A stretch of DNA of 23,012 bases from JAJPXC01 sp964510535 (GCA_964510535.1 CAZECG010000027.1:1-23012); one strand, 5' to 3'; positions 14,501-23,012 are shown, numbered from the stretch's first letter. Translations and numbers: made by a program. The notes: generated by a model from the letters alone, not told the origin.

Positions 14501-15604
14501 ATGTCATTACAATGTGGTATAGTGGGGCTGCCAAATGTAGGCAAATCCACCCTTTTCAACTGTCTGTCAAACGCGAAAGCCCAGTCGGCCAACTTCCCGT
14601 TCTGCACAATCGAGCCTAATGTGGGGGTCATTACCGTCCCCGACGACCGTCTCAACCGCCTTGTCGAGATGTGCCAGCCGCGCAGCGTGGTTCCCGCCAC
14701 CGTCGAGATTGTCGATATAGCCGGCTTGGTAAAGGGAGCGAGCAAGGGGGAAGGGCTTGGCAACAAATTCCTCGCCAACATCCGCGAGACCGATGCCATA
14801 CTCCATGTGCTGCGTTGTTTCGACGACGACAATATAACCCACGTCGACGGAACGGTCGACCCTGTCCGCGACAAAGAGATTATCGACTTCGAGTTACAGC
14901 TCAAAGACCTTGAGACTATCGACAGCCGCATAGCCAAAACCCAGAAACAGGCGCAGACCGGGGGCGACAAAGTCGCCAAGATGCAATATGAAGTGCTTGT
15001 GCGCTTTAAAGAGGCTCTTGAGGCGGGGCGGCCCGCGCGCTCGGTCACTTTCGACACCGTTGACGAACAGCGTTTTGCCCGCGACCTTTTCCTGCTCACC
15101 TCAAAGCCCGTGATGTATGTCTGCAACGTCGACGACGCTTCAGCCGTCGACGGCAACAAATATGTCGAGGCGGTGCGCGAGGCGGTCAAAGATGAGGATG
15201 CCGAGATACTTATCGTGGCGGCTCAGACCGAGAGCGACATTGCCGAGCTTGACACCTGGGAGGAACGCCGGGAGTTCCTCGCCGAGATAGGCCTGGAAGA
15301 GTCGGGCGTGTCGCGCCTGATTCGCGCCGCCTACTCCCTGCTCAACCTGCAAACCTACTTCACCGCCGGACCCGACGAAGTGCGCGCGTGGACATTCCTC
15401 CGCGGCAGCAAAGCCCCGCAGTGCGCCGGCATCATCCACACCGACTTTGAAAAAGGATTCATCCGAGCCGAAGTCATCAAGTATGACGACTATGTGACGC
15501 TTGGCGGCGAAAAAGCGGTTAAAGAAGCCGGCAAAATGAACGTCGAGGGTAAGGAATATGTGGTGCAGGACGGTGACATCATGCACTTCCTGTTCAACGT
15601 GTGA
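14501..15604 (+). CDS. ychF: Ribosome-associated GTPase/ATPase YchF (OLA1)
   Basis: This 367-aa protein has the normal family length. The P-loop GLPNVGKST is at 9-17, followed by NFPFCTIEPNVG, the DIAGLVKGAS switch region, a coiled-coil insert (about 130-200), and NVDD in place of the NKxD guanine motif, which explains the ATP preference known for this family. A TGS domain closes the protein (about 280-365: LRGSKAPQCAGIIHTDFEKGFIRAE is its signature, here given in part as HTDFEKGF). YchF binds ribosomes and is linked to stress responses. It is followed directly by the gltX promoter, so it is likely to be monocistronic. Confidence 0.95.
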   Translation: MSLQCGIVGLPNVGKSTLFNCLSNAKAQSANFPFCTIEPNVGVITVPDDRLNRLVEMCQPRSVVPATVEIVDIAGLVKGASKGEGLGNKFLANIRETDAILHVLRCFDDDNITHVDGTVDPVRDKEIIDFELQLKDLETIDSRIAKTQKQAQTGGDKVAKMQYEVLVRFKEALEAGRPARSVTFDTVDEQRFARDLFLLTSKPVMYVCNVDDASAVDGNKYVEAVREAVKDEDAEILIVAAQTESDIAELDTWEERREFLAEIGLEESGVSRLIRAAYSLLNLQTYFTAGPDEVRAWTFLRGSKAPQCAGIIHTDFEKGFIRAEVIKYDDYVTLGGEKAVKEAGKMNVEGKEYVVQDGDIMHFLFNV

Positions 15605-15615
15605 GCCGTCGCGAT

Positions 15616-15647
15616 TTTGCAGATTACACATAATTGAGCTATTTTTG
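15616..15647 (+). promoter_or_regulatory. Promoter of gltX-waaA
   Basis: TTTG (15616-15619), 20 nt, TATTTTTG (15640-15647): both boxes match the consensus exactly. The predicted start near 15653 gives a leader of about 35 nt before the ATG at 15688. Confidence 0.65.
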
Positions 15648-15687
15648 TGACAACTTTTTAATGACCATCTTTTAACGACAATTCACG

Positions 15688-17220
15688 ATGGACAATCAAG
15701 TCAGAGTAAGATTTGCCCCGTCACCCACGGGCCCATTGCATATAGGCGGTGTGCGCACCGCCCTTTATAACTATCTTTTCGCCCGCCAGAACGGAGGCAA
15801 GATGATACTCCGCATCGAAGACACCGATTCACAGCGATTCGTGCCGGGAGCCGAGGAATACATCAACGAAGCCCTGCGATGGCTCGGCATAACCATCGAC
15901 GAGGGTGTGCGCGAGGGGGGAGAATACGGCCCCTACAAGCAGAGCGAGCGACGCGACATCTACCGCGAGCACGTCGCCAAGCTGCTTGACAACGGACGCG
16001 CCTACATCGCTTTCGACACCCCTCAGGAACTTGAGGCCGCGCGCGCTGCCACGCCCAACTTCCAATACGACGCCTCAACCCGCGGCTCGATGCGCAACTC
16101 ACTGACAATGGATGCCGACGAAGTGAAACGGCTCATTGACGCTGGCGAAAAATATGTGGTGCGTTTCAAAGTCGAGCCGGGTATTGATGTCACCGTCAGC
16201 GATATGCTTCGCGGAGATGTGACCATCAACTCCAATGTGCTTGACGACAAGGTGCTTTACAAGAGCGCCGACGACCTCCCCACCTACCACCTGGCCAACA
16301 TCGTCGACGACCACCTGATGAAGGTGACCCATGTGATACGAGGCGAGGAGTGGCTCCCGTCAGCCCCTCTCCATGTGCTGCTCTACGAGGCTTTCGGATG
16401 GGCCGACACGGCCCCGCGGTTCGTGCATCTGCCGCTGCTGCTCAAACCCGACGGAAAGGGGAAACTGAGCAAGCGCGACGGCGACCGTCTCGGATTCCCC
16501 GTGTTCCCATTAGAGTGGCACGACCCCAAGAGCGGGGAAATCTCATCGGGCTACCGCGAAAAAGGCTATCTCCCAGAGGCCGTTGTCAACTTCCTCGCCC
16601 TGCTCGGCTGGAATCCCGGTGACGACACCGAGATTATGTCGATGCAGGAACTTATCGACAAATTCTCGTTTGACCACTGCTCGAAATCGGGTGCGAAATT
16701 TGACTTCGAGAAAGGAAAGTGGTTTAACCATAAATACCTGCAAGAGATGCCCGACGAGCGTCTCGCCGAGTTTTTCATCCCCGAGCTTGCGGCTCACGGT
16801 GTCGACCCCGACGACTTCGGCATGGACTACATCACCCGCGCCGTGGCGATGGTCAAAGGACGCGCCAATTTCGTAGGCGACCTTTGGGACCAGGCGCGAT
16901 TCTTTTTCGTCGCACCCACCGACTACGACCCCAAAGCCGTCAAAAAGCGTTGGAACCAAGATATGCCCGCCATTCTGACCGCGCTTGTCGACCGGCTCAA
17001 ATCGCTGCCCACGCTTGAATCGGCACCCGCCGAGGAGAACATATTAGCCTGGATAGCTGACGGCGGCTACCATCTCGGTAACGTGATGAACGCCCTGCGG
17101 CTCACCGTCGTCGGTGAATGCAAAGGCCCGCATATGTTTGACATTATCGAGCTGATGGGCATCGACGAGATTGTCGCAAGAGTAAACCGCGGGATAGCCG
17201 ACATCAAGTTGCCCGAATAA
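15688..17220 (+). CDS. gltX: Glutamyl-tRNA synthetase
   Basis: This 510-aa class I aminoacyl-tRNA synthetase charges tRNA-Glu. The HIGH-type motif is PLHIGG (residues 16-21), the KMSKS-type motif is KLSKR (259-263), and RFAPSPTG and RIEDTD are also in place. The alpha-helical anticodon-binding domain occupies about 340-510. Length and motif order are standard for bacterial GluRS. Whether it also charges tRNA-Gln depends on the presence of GlnRS elsewhere. It has a consensus promoter, and waaA follows after 29 nt. Confidence 0.96.
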   Translation: MDNQVRVRFAPSPTGPLHIGGVRTALYNYLFARQNGGKMILRIEDTDSQRFVPGAEEYINEALRWLGITIDEGVREGGEYGPYKQSERRDIYREHVAKLLDNGRAYIAFDTPQELEAARAATPNFQYDASTRGSMRNSLTMDADEVKRLIDAGEKYVVRFKVEPGIDVTVSDMLRGDVTINSNVLDDKVLYKSADDLPTYHLANIVDDHLMKVTHVIRGEEWLPSAPLHVLLYEAFGWADTAPRFVHLPLLLKPDGKGKLSKRDGDRLGFPVFPLEWHDPKSGEISSGYREKGYLPEAVVNFLALLGWNPGDDTEIMSMQELIDKFSFDHCSKSGAKFDFEKGKWFNHKYLQEMPDERLAEFFIPELAAHGVDPDDFGMDYITRAVAMVKGRANFVGDLWDQARFFFVAPTDYDPKAVKKRWNQDMPAILTALVDRLKSLPTLESAPAEENILAWIADGGYHLGNVMNALRLTVVGECKGPHMFDIIELMGIDEIVARVNRGIADIKLPE

Positions 17221-17249
17221 TTCCCGACATTTTCCCACGCGACACCCGG

Positions 17250-18515
17250 ATGATGAACCCGCTTTACAACACAGGATTGCAACTCTATCGTCTTGGGGCT
17301 CGGATTGCAGCCTCCCGCTCGGCCAAAATCAAAAAAATGGTCGACGGACAAAACCATGTTTTCAGATACCTGTCAGAGCACATTCGCCCCGGCGAGCGTT
17401 GGATATGGATTCACGCGGCATCGCTTGGCGAATTTGAGCAAGGACGCCCTCTGATTGAGATGATAAAAGAGCGGGAGCCATCGGCAAAAATCCTGCTGAC
17501 ATTCTTCTCCCCCTCAGGCTATGAAGTGCGCAAGGACTACGACAAGGTCGACGCCGTCTGCTACCTGCCGTTTGACACCGCGTCGCTCTCGCGTCGTTTC
17601 CTTGATGCCGTCAACCCCTCGATGGCCATATTCATCAAATATGAGTTCTGGGGGAACTACCTAACCGAATTGCGCCGCCGCGGGACACCCACCTACCTTG
17701 TCTCTGCCATTTTCCGTCGCGACCAATCATTCTTCAAATGGTGGGGAGGCTGGTTCAGGGATATGTTGCGCTGCTTCACACGGATTTATGTACAAGACCA
17801 ACATTCAGTGACGCTACTCGCCTCTATCGGCATAAAAGATGTGTGCATCACCGGCGACACGCGTCTCGACCGGGTTTCTGACATCAAAAACAAACCGCTG
17901 AAAACCCCGTCGCTCACCGCTCTCACCGCCGGATCCCCCTTGACGCTCATCGCCGGCAGCAGTTGGGAGCCTGACGAGGATATATATATCCCTTGGCTCA
18001 ACAGCAACCCCGGCGTGAAAGCTATCATAGCCCCGCATGAGTTTGACCCCGTCCGGCTCGCCCGGCTGAAAGAACGCGTCGACGGCCGCACACTGTTCCT
18101 ATCGGAATGGTCGGCGCATATCGACGGAGGGGGCGATGTGGCAGACTTCGCCGATGTCAGAGCGGTCATTGTCGATTGTTTCGGACAGTTGTCGTCGCTC
18201 TACCGCCTGGGCGACATAGCCTACATAGGCGGAGGCTTCGGCAAGAGTATCCACAATATCAACGAGGCAGCCGTCTATGGCATACCTGTCGTTTTCGGCC
18301 CCCATCACACCAAATTCAAGGAAGCAGCCGACCTGCTTCGCGTCGGAGGCGCGTTCAGCGCGGCCGACGCCTCTGGAATCACGGCGGCACTCGACCGACT
18401 GCTCGCTGACCGAGATGCCCGCGACGCCGCCGGGAGAGCCGCATCAGGCTACATCGCATCCCACATCGGCGCGACAGTCCACATCTTCAACGACATTTTC
18501 ACGGCGCGCTGTTGA
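17250..18515 (+). CDS. waaA: 3-deoxy-D-manno-octulosonic acid (Kdo) transferase
   Basis: This 421-aa GT30 glycosyltransferase adds Kdo to lipid A precursor at the inner membrane. HAASLGEFEQ carries the conserved Glu61 catalytic base; FFSPSGYE, IFIKYEFWGN, GDTRLDRV, GSSWEPDE, a PHEFD motif for the nucleotide-sugar site and GGGFGKSIHNINEAAVYG near residue 330 follow in the expected order. Two ATG codons lie in tandem at the start; the first is used. The N-terminal 30 residues are amphipathic rather than a strong membrane helix. It is probably co-transcribed with gltX. The presence of WaaA implies a lipid A-Kdo outer membrane. Confidence 0.93.
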   Translation: MMNPLYNTGLQLYRLGARIAASRSAKIKKMVDGQNHVFRYLSEHIRPGERWIWIHAASLGEFEQGRPLIEMIKEREPSAKILLTFFSPSGYEVRKDYDKVDAVCYLPFDTASLSRRFLDAVNPSMAIFIKYEFWGNYLTELRRRGTPTYLVSAIFRRDQSFFKWWGGWFRDMLRCFTRIYVQDQHSVTLLASIGIKDVCITGDTRLDRVSDIKNKPLKTPSLTALTAGSPLTLIAGSSWEPDEDIYIPWLNSNPGVKAIIAPHEFDPVRLARLKERVDGRTLFLSEWSAHIDGGGDVADFADVRAVIVDCFGQLSSLYRLGDIAYIGGGFGKSIHNINEAAVYGIPVVFGPHHTKFKEAADLLRVGGAFSAADASGITAALDRLLADRDARDAAGRAASGYIASHIGATVHIFNDIFTARC

Positions 18516-18586
18516 CCCGCTTCGAGCCGCACAATGGCTCACAAATGTTCAAATTGCTTTCAAATTACGTAAAAAACATTCATTTA

Positions 18587-18618
18587 TCTGTCAAATCCGA
18601 TTATTATTTGTAATTTTG
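18587..18618 (+). promoter_or_regulatory. Promoter of the arginine operon
   Basis: TCTG (18587-18590), 20 nt, TAATTTTG (18611-18618). The predicted start near 18624 gives a leader of about 93 nt that begins with a hairpin: CCAT-ACCGC (18624-18632), loop CCCAA, GCGGT (18638-18642), one bulged C, ATGG (18644-18647). Confidence 0.5.
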
Positions 18619-18716
18619 CAAGTCCATACCGCCCCAAGCGGTCATGGATGCCGCTAAACATCATTTTCCCGATTAATTTGACAAAACAAAAAGATAGTAC
18701 GTTAGGTTAAAAAGAA

Positions 18717-19295
18717 ATGGAAGATTCACCATCGATTGAAGTTCTTGTAGCGTCAGAGCGACACATCCCTTACGTCGAGGAGATTCTCGACACAATCACC
18801 CGTGCGGCTAAAGTCCGCGGCACTGGTATCGCAAAACGCTCACCCGAATATGTCAAGCAGAAGATGCTCGAACGCAAGGCGGTCATAGCCTTGTGCGGCG
18901 ACGAGTTCGCCGGATTCAGCTACATCGAGTGCTGGAGCAACAAGGAGTTTGTTGCCAATTCCGGTCTTATAGTGGCCGACAAATACCGCGGGCGCGGACT
19001 TGCGACACAAATCAAACGACGAATTTTCCAACTGTCGCGCGAGATGTTCCCCAACGCCAAGATATTCTCCCTCACCACCGGCGCGGCGGTCATGAAGATG
19101 AACTTCGAACTGGGTTATCGCCCCGTGACCTTCGACGAGCTGACGACCGACGACGCCTTCTGGCGCGGCTGCGAAAGTTGCGTGAACTACGACATACTGC
19201 AACGAAACGGAGGGCACAAATGCCTCTGCACTGGCCTCCTCTACGATCCCGCGGAGGTCAAATATCACCCAAACAACAACGAATCAAAAGAATAA
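18717..19295 (+). CDS. GNAT N-acyltransferase of the arginine operon (probable N-acylglutamate synthase)
   Basis: This 192-aa protein has a GNAT fold: IEVLVASERHIPYVEEI at the start, the acyl-CoA pyrophosphate loop YRGRGLATQIK (90-100) and a final strand with NFELGYRPVTF. A Cys cluster follows, C152ESC155 and C169LC171, in a tail that is not part of the basic GNAT fold and could bind zinc. Being the first gene of an operon with argG and argC, it most likely makes the N-acylglutamate that opens arginine synthesis. Bacteroides fragilis is known to use N-succinylated rather than N-acetylated intermediates at the transcarbamylase step, so the donor may be succinyl-CoA; the sequence does not settle this. 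Confidence 0.8.
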   Translation: MEDSPSIEVLVASERHIPYVEEILDTITRAAKVRGTGIAKRSPEYVKQKMLERKAVIALCGDEFAGFSYIECWSNKEFVANSGLIVADKYRGRGLATQIKRRIFQLSREMFPNAKIFSLTTGAAVMKMNFELGYRPVTFDELTTDDAFWRGCESCVNYDILQRNGGHKCLCTGLLYDPAEVKYHPNNNESKE

Positions 19296-19307
19296 CACCG
19301 AATCAAT

Positions 19308-20516
19308 ATGGATAAGAAAAAAGTAGTCTTAGCGTTCTCAGGAGGCCTCGACACCTCTTTTGCGGTCAAATATCTCTCTGAAGACTGCGGTTATGAAGTA
19401 TACACGGCAATCGCCAACACAGGCGGTTTCTCGGCTGATGAACTGAAAGAGATAGAGCGTCGCGCGCTGGCTCTCGGTGCGAAAGAGCACGCCACGCTCG
19501 ACATCACACATGAATACTATGAGAAGTCAATCAAATACATGATATTCGGCAACATACTCCGCAACGGCACTTACCCCATATCGGTATCGTCTGAGCGTAT
19601 TTTCCAAGCGATAGCCATCATCGAATACGCCAAACGCGTCGGAGCCGACTGCGTTGCCCACGGCTCGACAAGCGCCGGCAACGACCAGATACGTTTTGAC
19701 CTCACTTTCCAAATTCTCGCCCCCGAAATAGAAATCATAACGCCGACGCGCGACATGAACCTCACACGCGACTACGAAATCGACTACCTCAAGAAACATG
19801 GCTACGAGGCTGATTTCAAAAAACTTGAATACTCCATCAACAAGGGGCTGTGGGGAACGAGCGTAGGCGGGAAAGAAACCCTCCACAGCGACCAGACGCT
19901 ACCCGAAGAGGCTTATCCAACCCAGATGACCGCAACCGCCGACAGCCGACTGACCATAGACTTCGAGCGCGGGGAAATCGCAGCCGTTAACGGCGAGCGA
20001 ATCGACGACAAGGTAGCCGCCATACAGCGAATCGAGGAGCTTGTGGCCCCCTACGCCATAGGCCGCGATATGCACATCGGAGACACAATCATCGGCATAA
20101 AAGGCCGCGTAGGATTCGAGGCCGGGGCACCGCTGCTCATCATCGCCGCTCACAAGATGCTCGAGAAACACACCCTGACCAAATGGCAGCAATACTGGAA
20201 AGACCAACTCGGAAACTGGTATGGGATGTTCCTCCACGAGGCTCAATATCTTGAGCCGGTAATGCGCGACATCGAGGCTTATCTCGACGAGTCGCAACGC
20301 AATGTCACCGGCCGCGTCATCATCGACCTCAAACCCTACCGATACATACTCGTGGGAGTGCAGAGCGACTATGACCTGATGAAGACCAACTTCGGCGAAT
20401 ACGGCGAAGTTAGCAAAGCATGGACCGCCGACGATGTCAAGGGTTTCACCAAGATTCTCGGCAACCAGATGAAAATCTACCACAACATTCAGCAACGTAA
20501 CAAATCAGACAAATGA
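19308..20516 (+). CDS. argG: Argininosuccinate synthase
   Basis: This 402-aa enzyme joins citrulline and aspartate with ATP. The PP-loop AFSGGLDTS is at residues 9-17; the citrulline/aspartate segments AHGSTSAGNDQIRFD and GLWGTSVGGKE (the latter near residue 180) are present. Length is normal for the family. It starts 12 nt after the GNAT gene and overlaps argC by 4 nt, so it is in the middle of one transcript. Confidence 0.95.
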   Translation: MDKKKVVLAFSGGLDTSFAVKYLSEDCGYEVYTAIANTGGFSADELKEIERRALALGAKEHATLDITHEYYEKSIKYMIFGNILRNGTYPISVSSERIFQAIAIIEYAKRVGADCVAHGSTSAGNDQIRFDLTFQILAPEIEIITPTRDMNLTRDYEIDYLKKHGYEADFKKLEYSINKGLWGTSVGGKETLHSDQTLPEEAYPTQMTATADSRLTIDFERGEIAAVNGERIDDKVAAIQRIEELVAPYAIGRDMHIGDTIIGIKGRVGFEAGAPLLIIAAHKMLEKHTLTKWQQYWKDQLGNWYGMFLHEAQYLEPVMRDIEAYLDESQRNVTGRVIIDLKPYRYILVGVQSDYDLMKTNFGEYGEVSKAWTADDVKGFTKILGNQMKIYHNIQQRNKSDK

Positions 20517-21484
20517 TAAGAGCAGGCATCATCGGAGGCGCGGGCTATACCGCAGGCGAGCTTATCAGACTTCTCGTCAACCATCCCGATGTGGAGATTG
20601 CGTGGATAAACTCGACAAGTAATGCGGGCAACCCTGTTGCCGACGTCCATCAGGGCCTGATTGGGGAGACTGCGCTTCGTTTCACAGCAGAGACACCGTG
20701 GAATGAAATCGACGTGCTGTTTTGCTGCACACCCCACGGCAAGACCCGCGAGTTCATGTCGGCGACGACGGTGCCCGAACGCATCAAAATCATAGACCTC
20801 TCCGCCGACTACCGCATCGAGGACGGGACACACGATTTTGTCTACGGTCTCCCGGAACTTAACCGCAAGCGGTTAGTGCGCGGCGCAACCCGCGTGGCCA
20901 ACCCCGGATGTTTCGCCACCGCCATCCAGCTCGCCCTACTGCCGTTGGCCAAAAATCTGCTCCTTAACTCCGATGTCCATGTGACAGCCATCACGGGTAG
21001 CACCGGGGCGGGTGTGAAGCCATCGGCCACAAGCCACTTCTCATGGCGCAACGACAACGTGTCGGTCTACAAACCTTTCCGCCATCAACACTTGGCTGAA
21101 ATCAAGCAATCGCTCACGACGTTACAGAGCAGCTTTAATGCCGATATAAATTTCATACCGGTGCGCGGGTGCTTCTCGCGCGGCATTATGGCGATAGTTT
21201 ATACGGATTGTCCGCTCGAACTTTCCGAGGTGCGCCGACTCTATGACGAGTATTATGACGATCACTCCTTCACATTCGTCACCGATAAAGCTCCCGACCT
21301 AAAAGATGTGGTGAACACCAACAAGTGCATACTACACCTCGACAAAGTCGACGGCAAGCTGCTCGTCACCTCGGTCATCGACAACCTCGTTAAAGGCGCG
21401 TCGGGGCAGGCAGTGCATAATATGAACTTGATTTTCGGCTTGCAAGAACGTGTGGGACTGGCGTTGAAGCCGTCAGCGTTCTGA
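20513..21484 (+). CDS. argC: N-acyl-gamma-glutamyl-phosphate reductase
   Basis: This 323-aa NADPH-dependent reductase makes N-acylglutamate semialdehyde. The Rossmann motif GIIGGAGYTAGELIRLL is at residues 5-21; the catalytic Cys133 is in VANPGCFATAIQLALL; SGRP-type substrate residues GSTGAGVKPS and the C-terminal DNLVKGASGQAVHNMN stretch are present. The start overlaps the argG stop by 4 nt (ATGA). In Bacteroides argD commonly follows here; in this window it does not. Confidence 0.95.
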   Translation: MIRAGIIGGAGYTAGELIRLLVNHPDVEIAWINSTSNAGNPVADVHQGLIGETALRFTAETPWNEIDVLFCCTPHGKTREFMSATTVPERIKIIDLSADYRIEDGTHDFVYGLPELNRKRLVRGATRVANPGCFATAIQLALLPLAKNLLLNSDVHVTAITGSTGAGVKPSATSHFSWRNDNVSVYKPFRHQHLAEIKQSLTTLQSSFNADINFIPVRGCFSRGIMAIVYTDCPLELSEVRRLYDEYYDDHSFTFVTDKAPDLKDVVNTNKCILHLDKVDGKLLVTSVIDNLVKGASGQAVHNMNLIFGLQERVGLALKPSAF

Positions 21485-21603
21485 CTCAAGCCGCGCCCGG
21501 CGCAAATCAACATAACGCCACAAGACGCGGATAGCCGTGTAACCGCCAAAGCCACCCCCTACTGAATATCAAATAATTACTCATCACAAAAAATATCGAA
21601 ATT

Positions 21604-21636
21604 TATGTGGAAATCAGAAAAATTTTCTTATAATTG
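21604..21636 (+). promoter_or_regulatory. Possible promoter of the secreted Fn3-containing protein
   Basis: TATG (21604-21607), 21 nt, TATAATTG (21629-21636), a two-part near match. The leader would be about 143 nt and holds a GCGTC/GACGC hairpin (21648-21652 with 21674-21678) and three tandem 9-bp repeats. Confidence 0.35.
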
Positions 21637-21730
21637 CAGTCAATGAAGCGTCGGCGATATCTCTTTAGTTGCTGACGCGTTTGGGCGTTTTATCGCTCGC
21701 TAACGACACGTTGAATTTATAGGGCTTCAC

Positions 21731-21757
21731 ATAAACGATATAAACGATATAAACGAA
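21731..21757. repeat. Three tandem 9-bp repeats in the leader
   Basis: ATAAACGAT, ATAAACGAT, ATAAACGAA at 21731-21739, 21740-21748 and 21749-21757, the last with one change. They end 27 nt before the ATG at 21785. Confidence 0.85.
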
Positions 21758-21784
21758 ACAATAACTATATAACACCATCTCTCA

Positions 21785-23012
21785 ATGAAACCTAATTATT
21801 CCACACTTTTGCTGCTTGCGGCCGCCTCGCTTTTCGGGACGATGTCATCGCACGCAGGGCCTTATAAAGCGACTATCGAGTCGACGCCGGTATGGTCAGA
21901 AACGACAGGCACCCCCATGTGGATTGACGCACGCACAATGACCGCATCGGGGGGGTATATGTATCTGGTTGAAAAGTTTAACAAGAAAGTTTACTACACA
22001 AACGGCAACGGTTGGAAAACGTTTTCTATGCCTACGTCCTCTCAACCATCTTTCCTTTTTACAACCGACGATACAGGCACCATCGTTTTAGCATTCGAGC
22101 CATCGTTCGCTTGGGCTACGAGCAGTTACGATATGAAGTTTGTCCTGCTCAATCCGGGTTCCACAAACCTTGATTCAGCAAAGGATTCCAAAGGTGATTA
22201 TGTATATATCACGATACCTGACAATTCATTCGGGAGTAGCCGTGTTGATTTAATGTCGGCCTCAGGAGATTTGAGATCAGCAGCCGGCGGTTATCTATAC
22301 TTCTATCCAATGGATGGGTCCGACGCCGGCAAGCTTATCAGAGCGAAAGTCGCCAACTCCGCTTACACAGGTGAATTAGAGCGGTATACCGGCGGTATAG
22401 CCCCGAAGTCGTATCAGGCATTGGCAAAAGCGGTTAAGGACACCGAAGGGAACGACCAAGTGCTGATTCAGACCGGAAGCCAAAACAACGTCGCCAAACT
22501 ATATTCACTCAATACCACCAACAAAACGCTCACGCTTGTGGATGACAATCCTTACTCCTCAAGGTTTATATCCGGCACAAAGGTAACCAGCCCCGTGTAC
22601 GGCGAATATTACGTTTATCCCGGGTTTGAAGGGTCGGGAAAAAACGTGACAAAAACCACACTCAATATAAAGAGCGTCAAGACAGGCAAAGTTAGCACGG
22701 TAACGGTTGACAACACCTCATGGGACGCCGAAGCCGGTATCGGTATGATTGTTGAAGCCAAGTTTGACGACGCAAGCAACCCAAACGTAATCCACGCCTA
22801 TTGCTACATTCTTGGAAAGGGAGTCTGGAAATACAAAATCAATGTTACAAAGTCAGACATCCCGGCCCCGAACGCCTCAGCCCAAGTTGTCGTTCTCGGA
22901 GGTGACTCCGATGCCCCCGGCCGCCAAGACGCCGTCATCACATGGGACGCGGTTGAGGGAGCCGAATCATACCGCGTCGAGCGTAAGCTTTCGACAGCCG
23001 CCGATAACGCTT
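21785..23012 (+). CDS. Large secreted protein with Fn3-like segment, 3' end outside the window
   Basis: From the ATG at 21785 the frame stays open to the window edge (409 codons). A signal peptide (MKPNYSTLLLLAAASLFG..., cleaved near SHA) is followed by a beta-rich body with repeated short units about 60-70 residues apart: WIDARTMTASGGYMYLVEKF, YVYITIPDN and AKLYSLNTTNKTLTLVDDN, which suggests a propeller-like or repeat domain. From about residue 360 an Fn3-like domain begins (APNASAQVVVLGG, then AVITWDAVEGAESYRVERK). Such proteins in Bacteroidales are often sent out by the type IX system, but the C-terminus that would show this is missing. No enzyme motif is visible. Its base composition is less GC-rich than the arg genes. 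Confidence 0.8.
   Translation, partial: MKPNYSTLLLLAAASLFGTMSSHAGPYKATIESTPVWSETTGTPMWIDARTMTASGGYMYLVEKFNKKVYYTNGNGWKTFSMPTSSQPSFLFTTDDTGTIVLAFEPSFAWATSSYDMKFVLLNPGSTNLDSAKDSKGDYVYITIPDNSFGSSRVDLMSASGDLRSAAGGYLYFYPMDGSDAGKLIRAKVANSAYTGELERYTGGIAPKSYQALAKAVKDTEGNDQVLIQTGSQNNVAKLYSLNTTNKTLTLVDDNPYSSRFISGTKVTSPVYGEYYVYPGFEGSGKNVTKTTLNIKSVKTGKVSTVTVDNTSWDAEAGIGMIVEAKFDDASNPNVIHAYCYILGKGVWKYKINVTKSDIPAPNASAQVVVLGGDSDAPGRQDAVITWDAVEGAESYRVERKLSTAADNA

Overview
The window looks like chromosome of a gut Bacteroidales bacterium, probably of the Muribaculaceae/Bacteroidaceae type. The signs are Bacteroidetes-type promoters (TAnnTTTG -7 boxes, several with a TTTG-like -33 box about 20 nt upstream), lipoproteins with an acidic stretch after the lipidated Cys, families largely confined to this phylum (DUF4491, DUF4919, a short FP..H small membrane protein), a gltX-waaA pair and a GNAT-argG-argC cluster. 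Genus cannot be fixed by reading alone. Most of the window is ordinary core chromosome. No CRISPR array, tRNA, rRNA, IS element or phage block was seen.

Layout. 1-3130: a minus-strand accessory unit in which a lipoprotein Ntn hydrolase of the choloylglycine hydrolase / linear amide hydrolase class is followed by a lipoprotein with a leukocidin/Vibrio-cytolysin-like pore-forming domain. 3135-3528: decayed gene remnants. 3537-4545: a minus-strand unit of a 58-aa membrane protein and an OmpH/Skp-like periplasmic lipoprotein. 4563-7247: plus-strand pepD, a secreted muramidase and a DUF4491 membrane protein. 7344-8640: a minus-strand DUF456-like membrane protein and a DUF4919 protein. 8718-9927: mtnN-luxS (activated methyl cycle, AI-2). 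9927-10126: a palindrome, a strong promoter and a probable ~145-nt small RNA. 10124-10710: a secreted glucosaminidase. 10798-12484: two minus-strand FKBP prolyl isomerases. 12762-14297: a minus-strand polysaccharide flippase. 14465-18515: ychF, then gltX-waaA. 18587-21484: an arginine biosynthesis operon (GNAT, argG, argC). 21604-end: the first 409 codons of a large secreted protein with an Fn3-like segment, cut off by the window edge.

How the parts work together. mtnN and luxS are adjacent steps of one pathway. The GNAT, argG and argC genes form one operon, and the acetyltransferase probably supplies the N-acylglutamate that starts the route. The muramidase, glucosaminidase, OmpH-like lipoprotein, FKBPs, WaaA and flippase all serve the cell envelope. 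The most unusual parts are the hydrolase/pore-former lipoprotein pair at the left end and the unannotated small RNA behind luxS.
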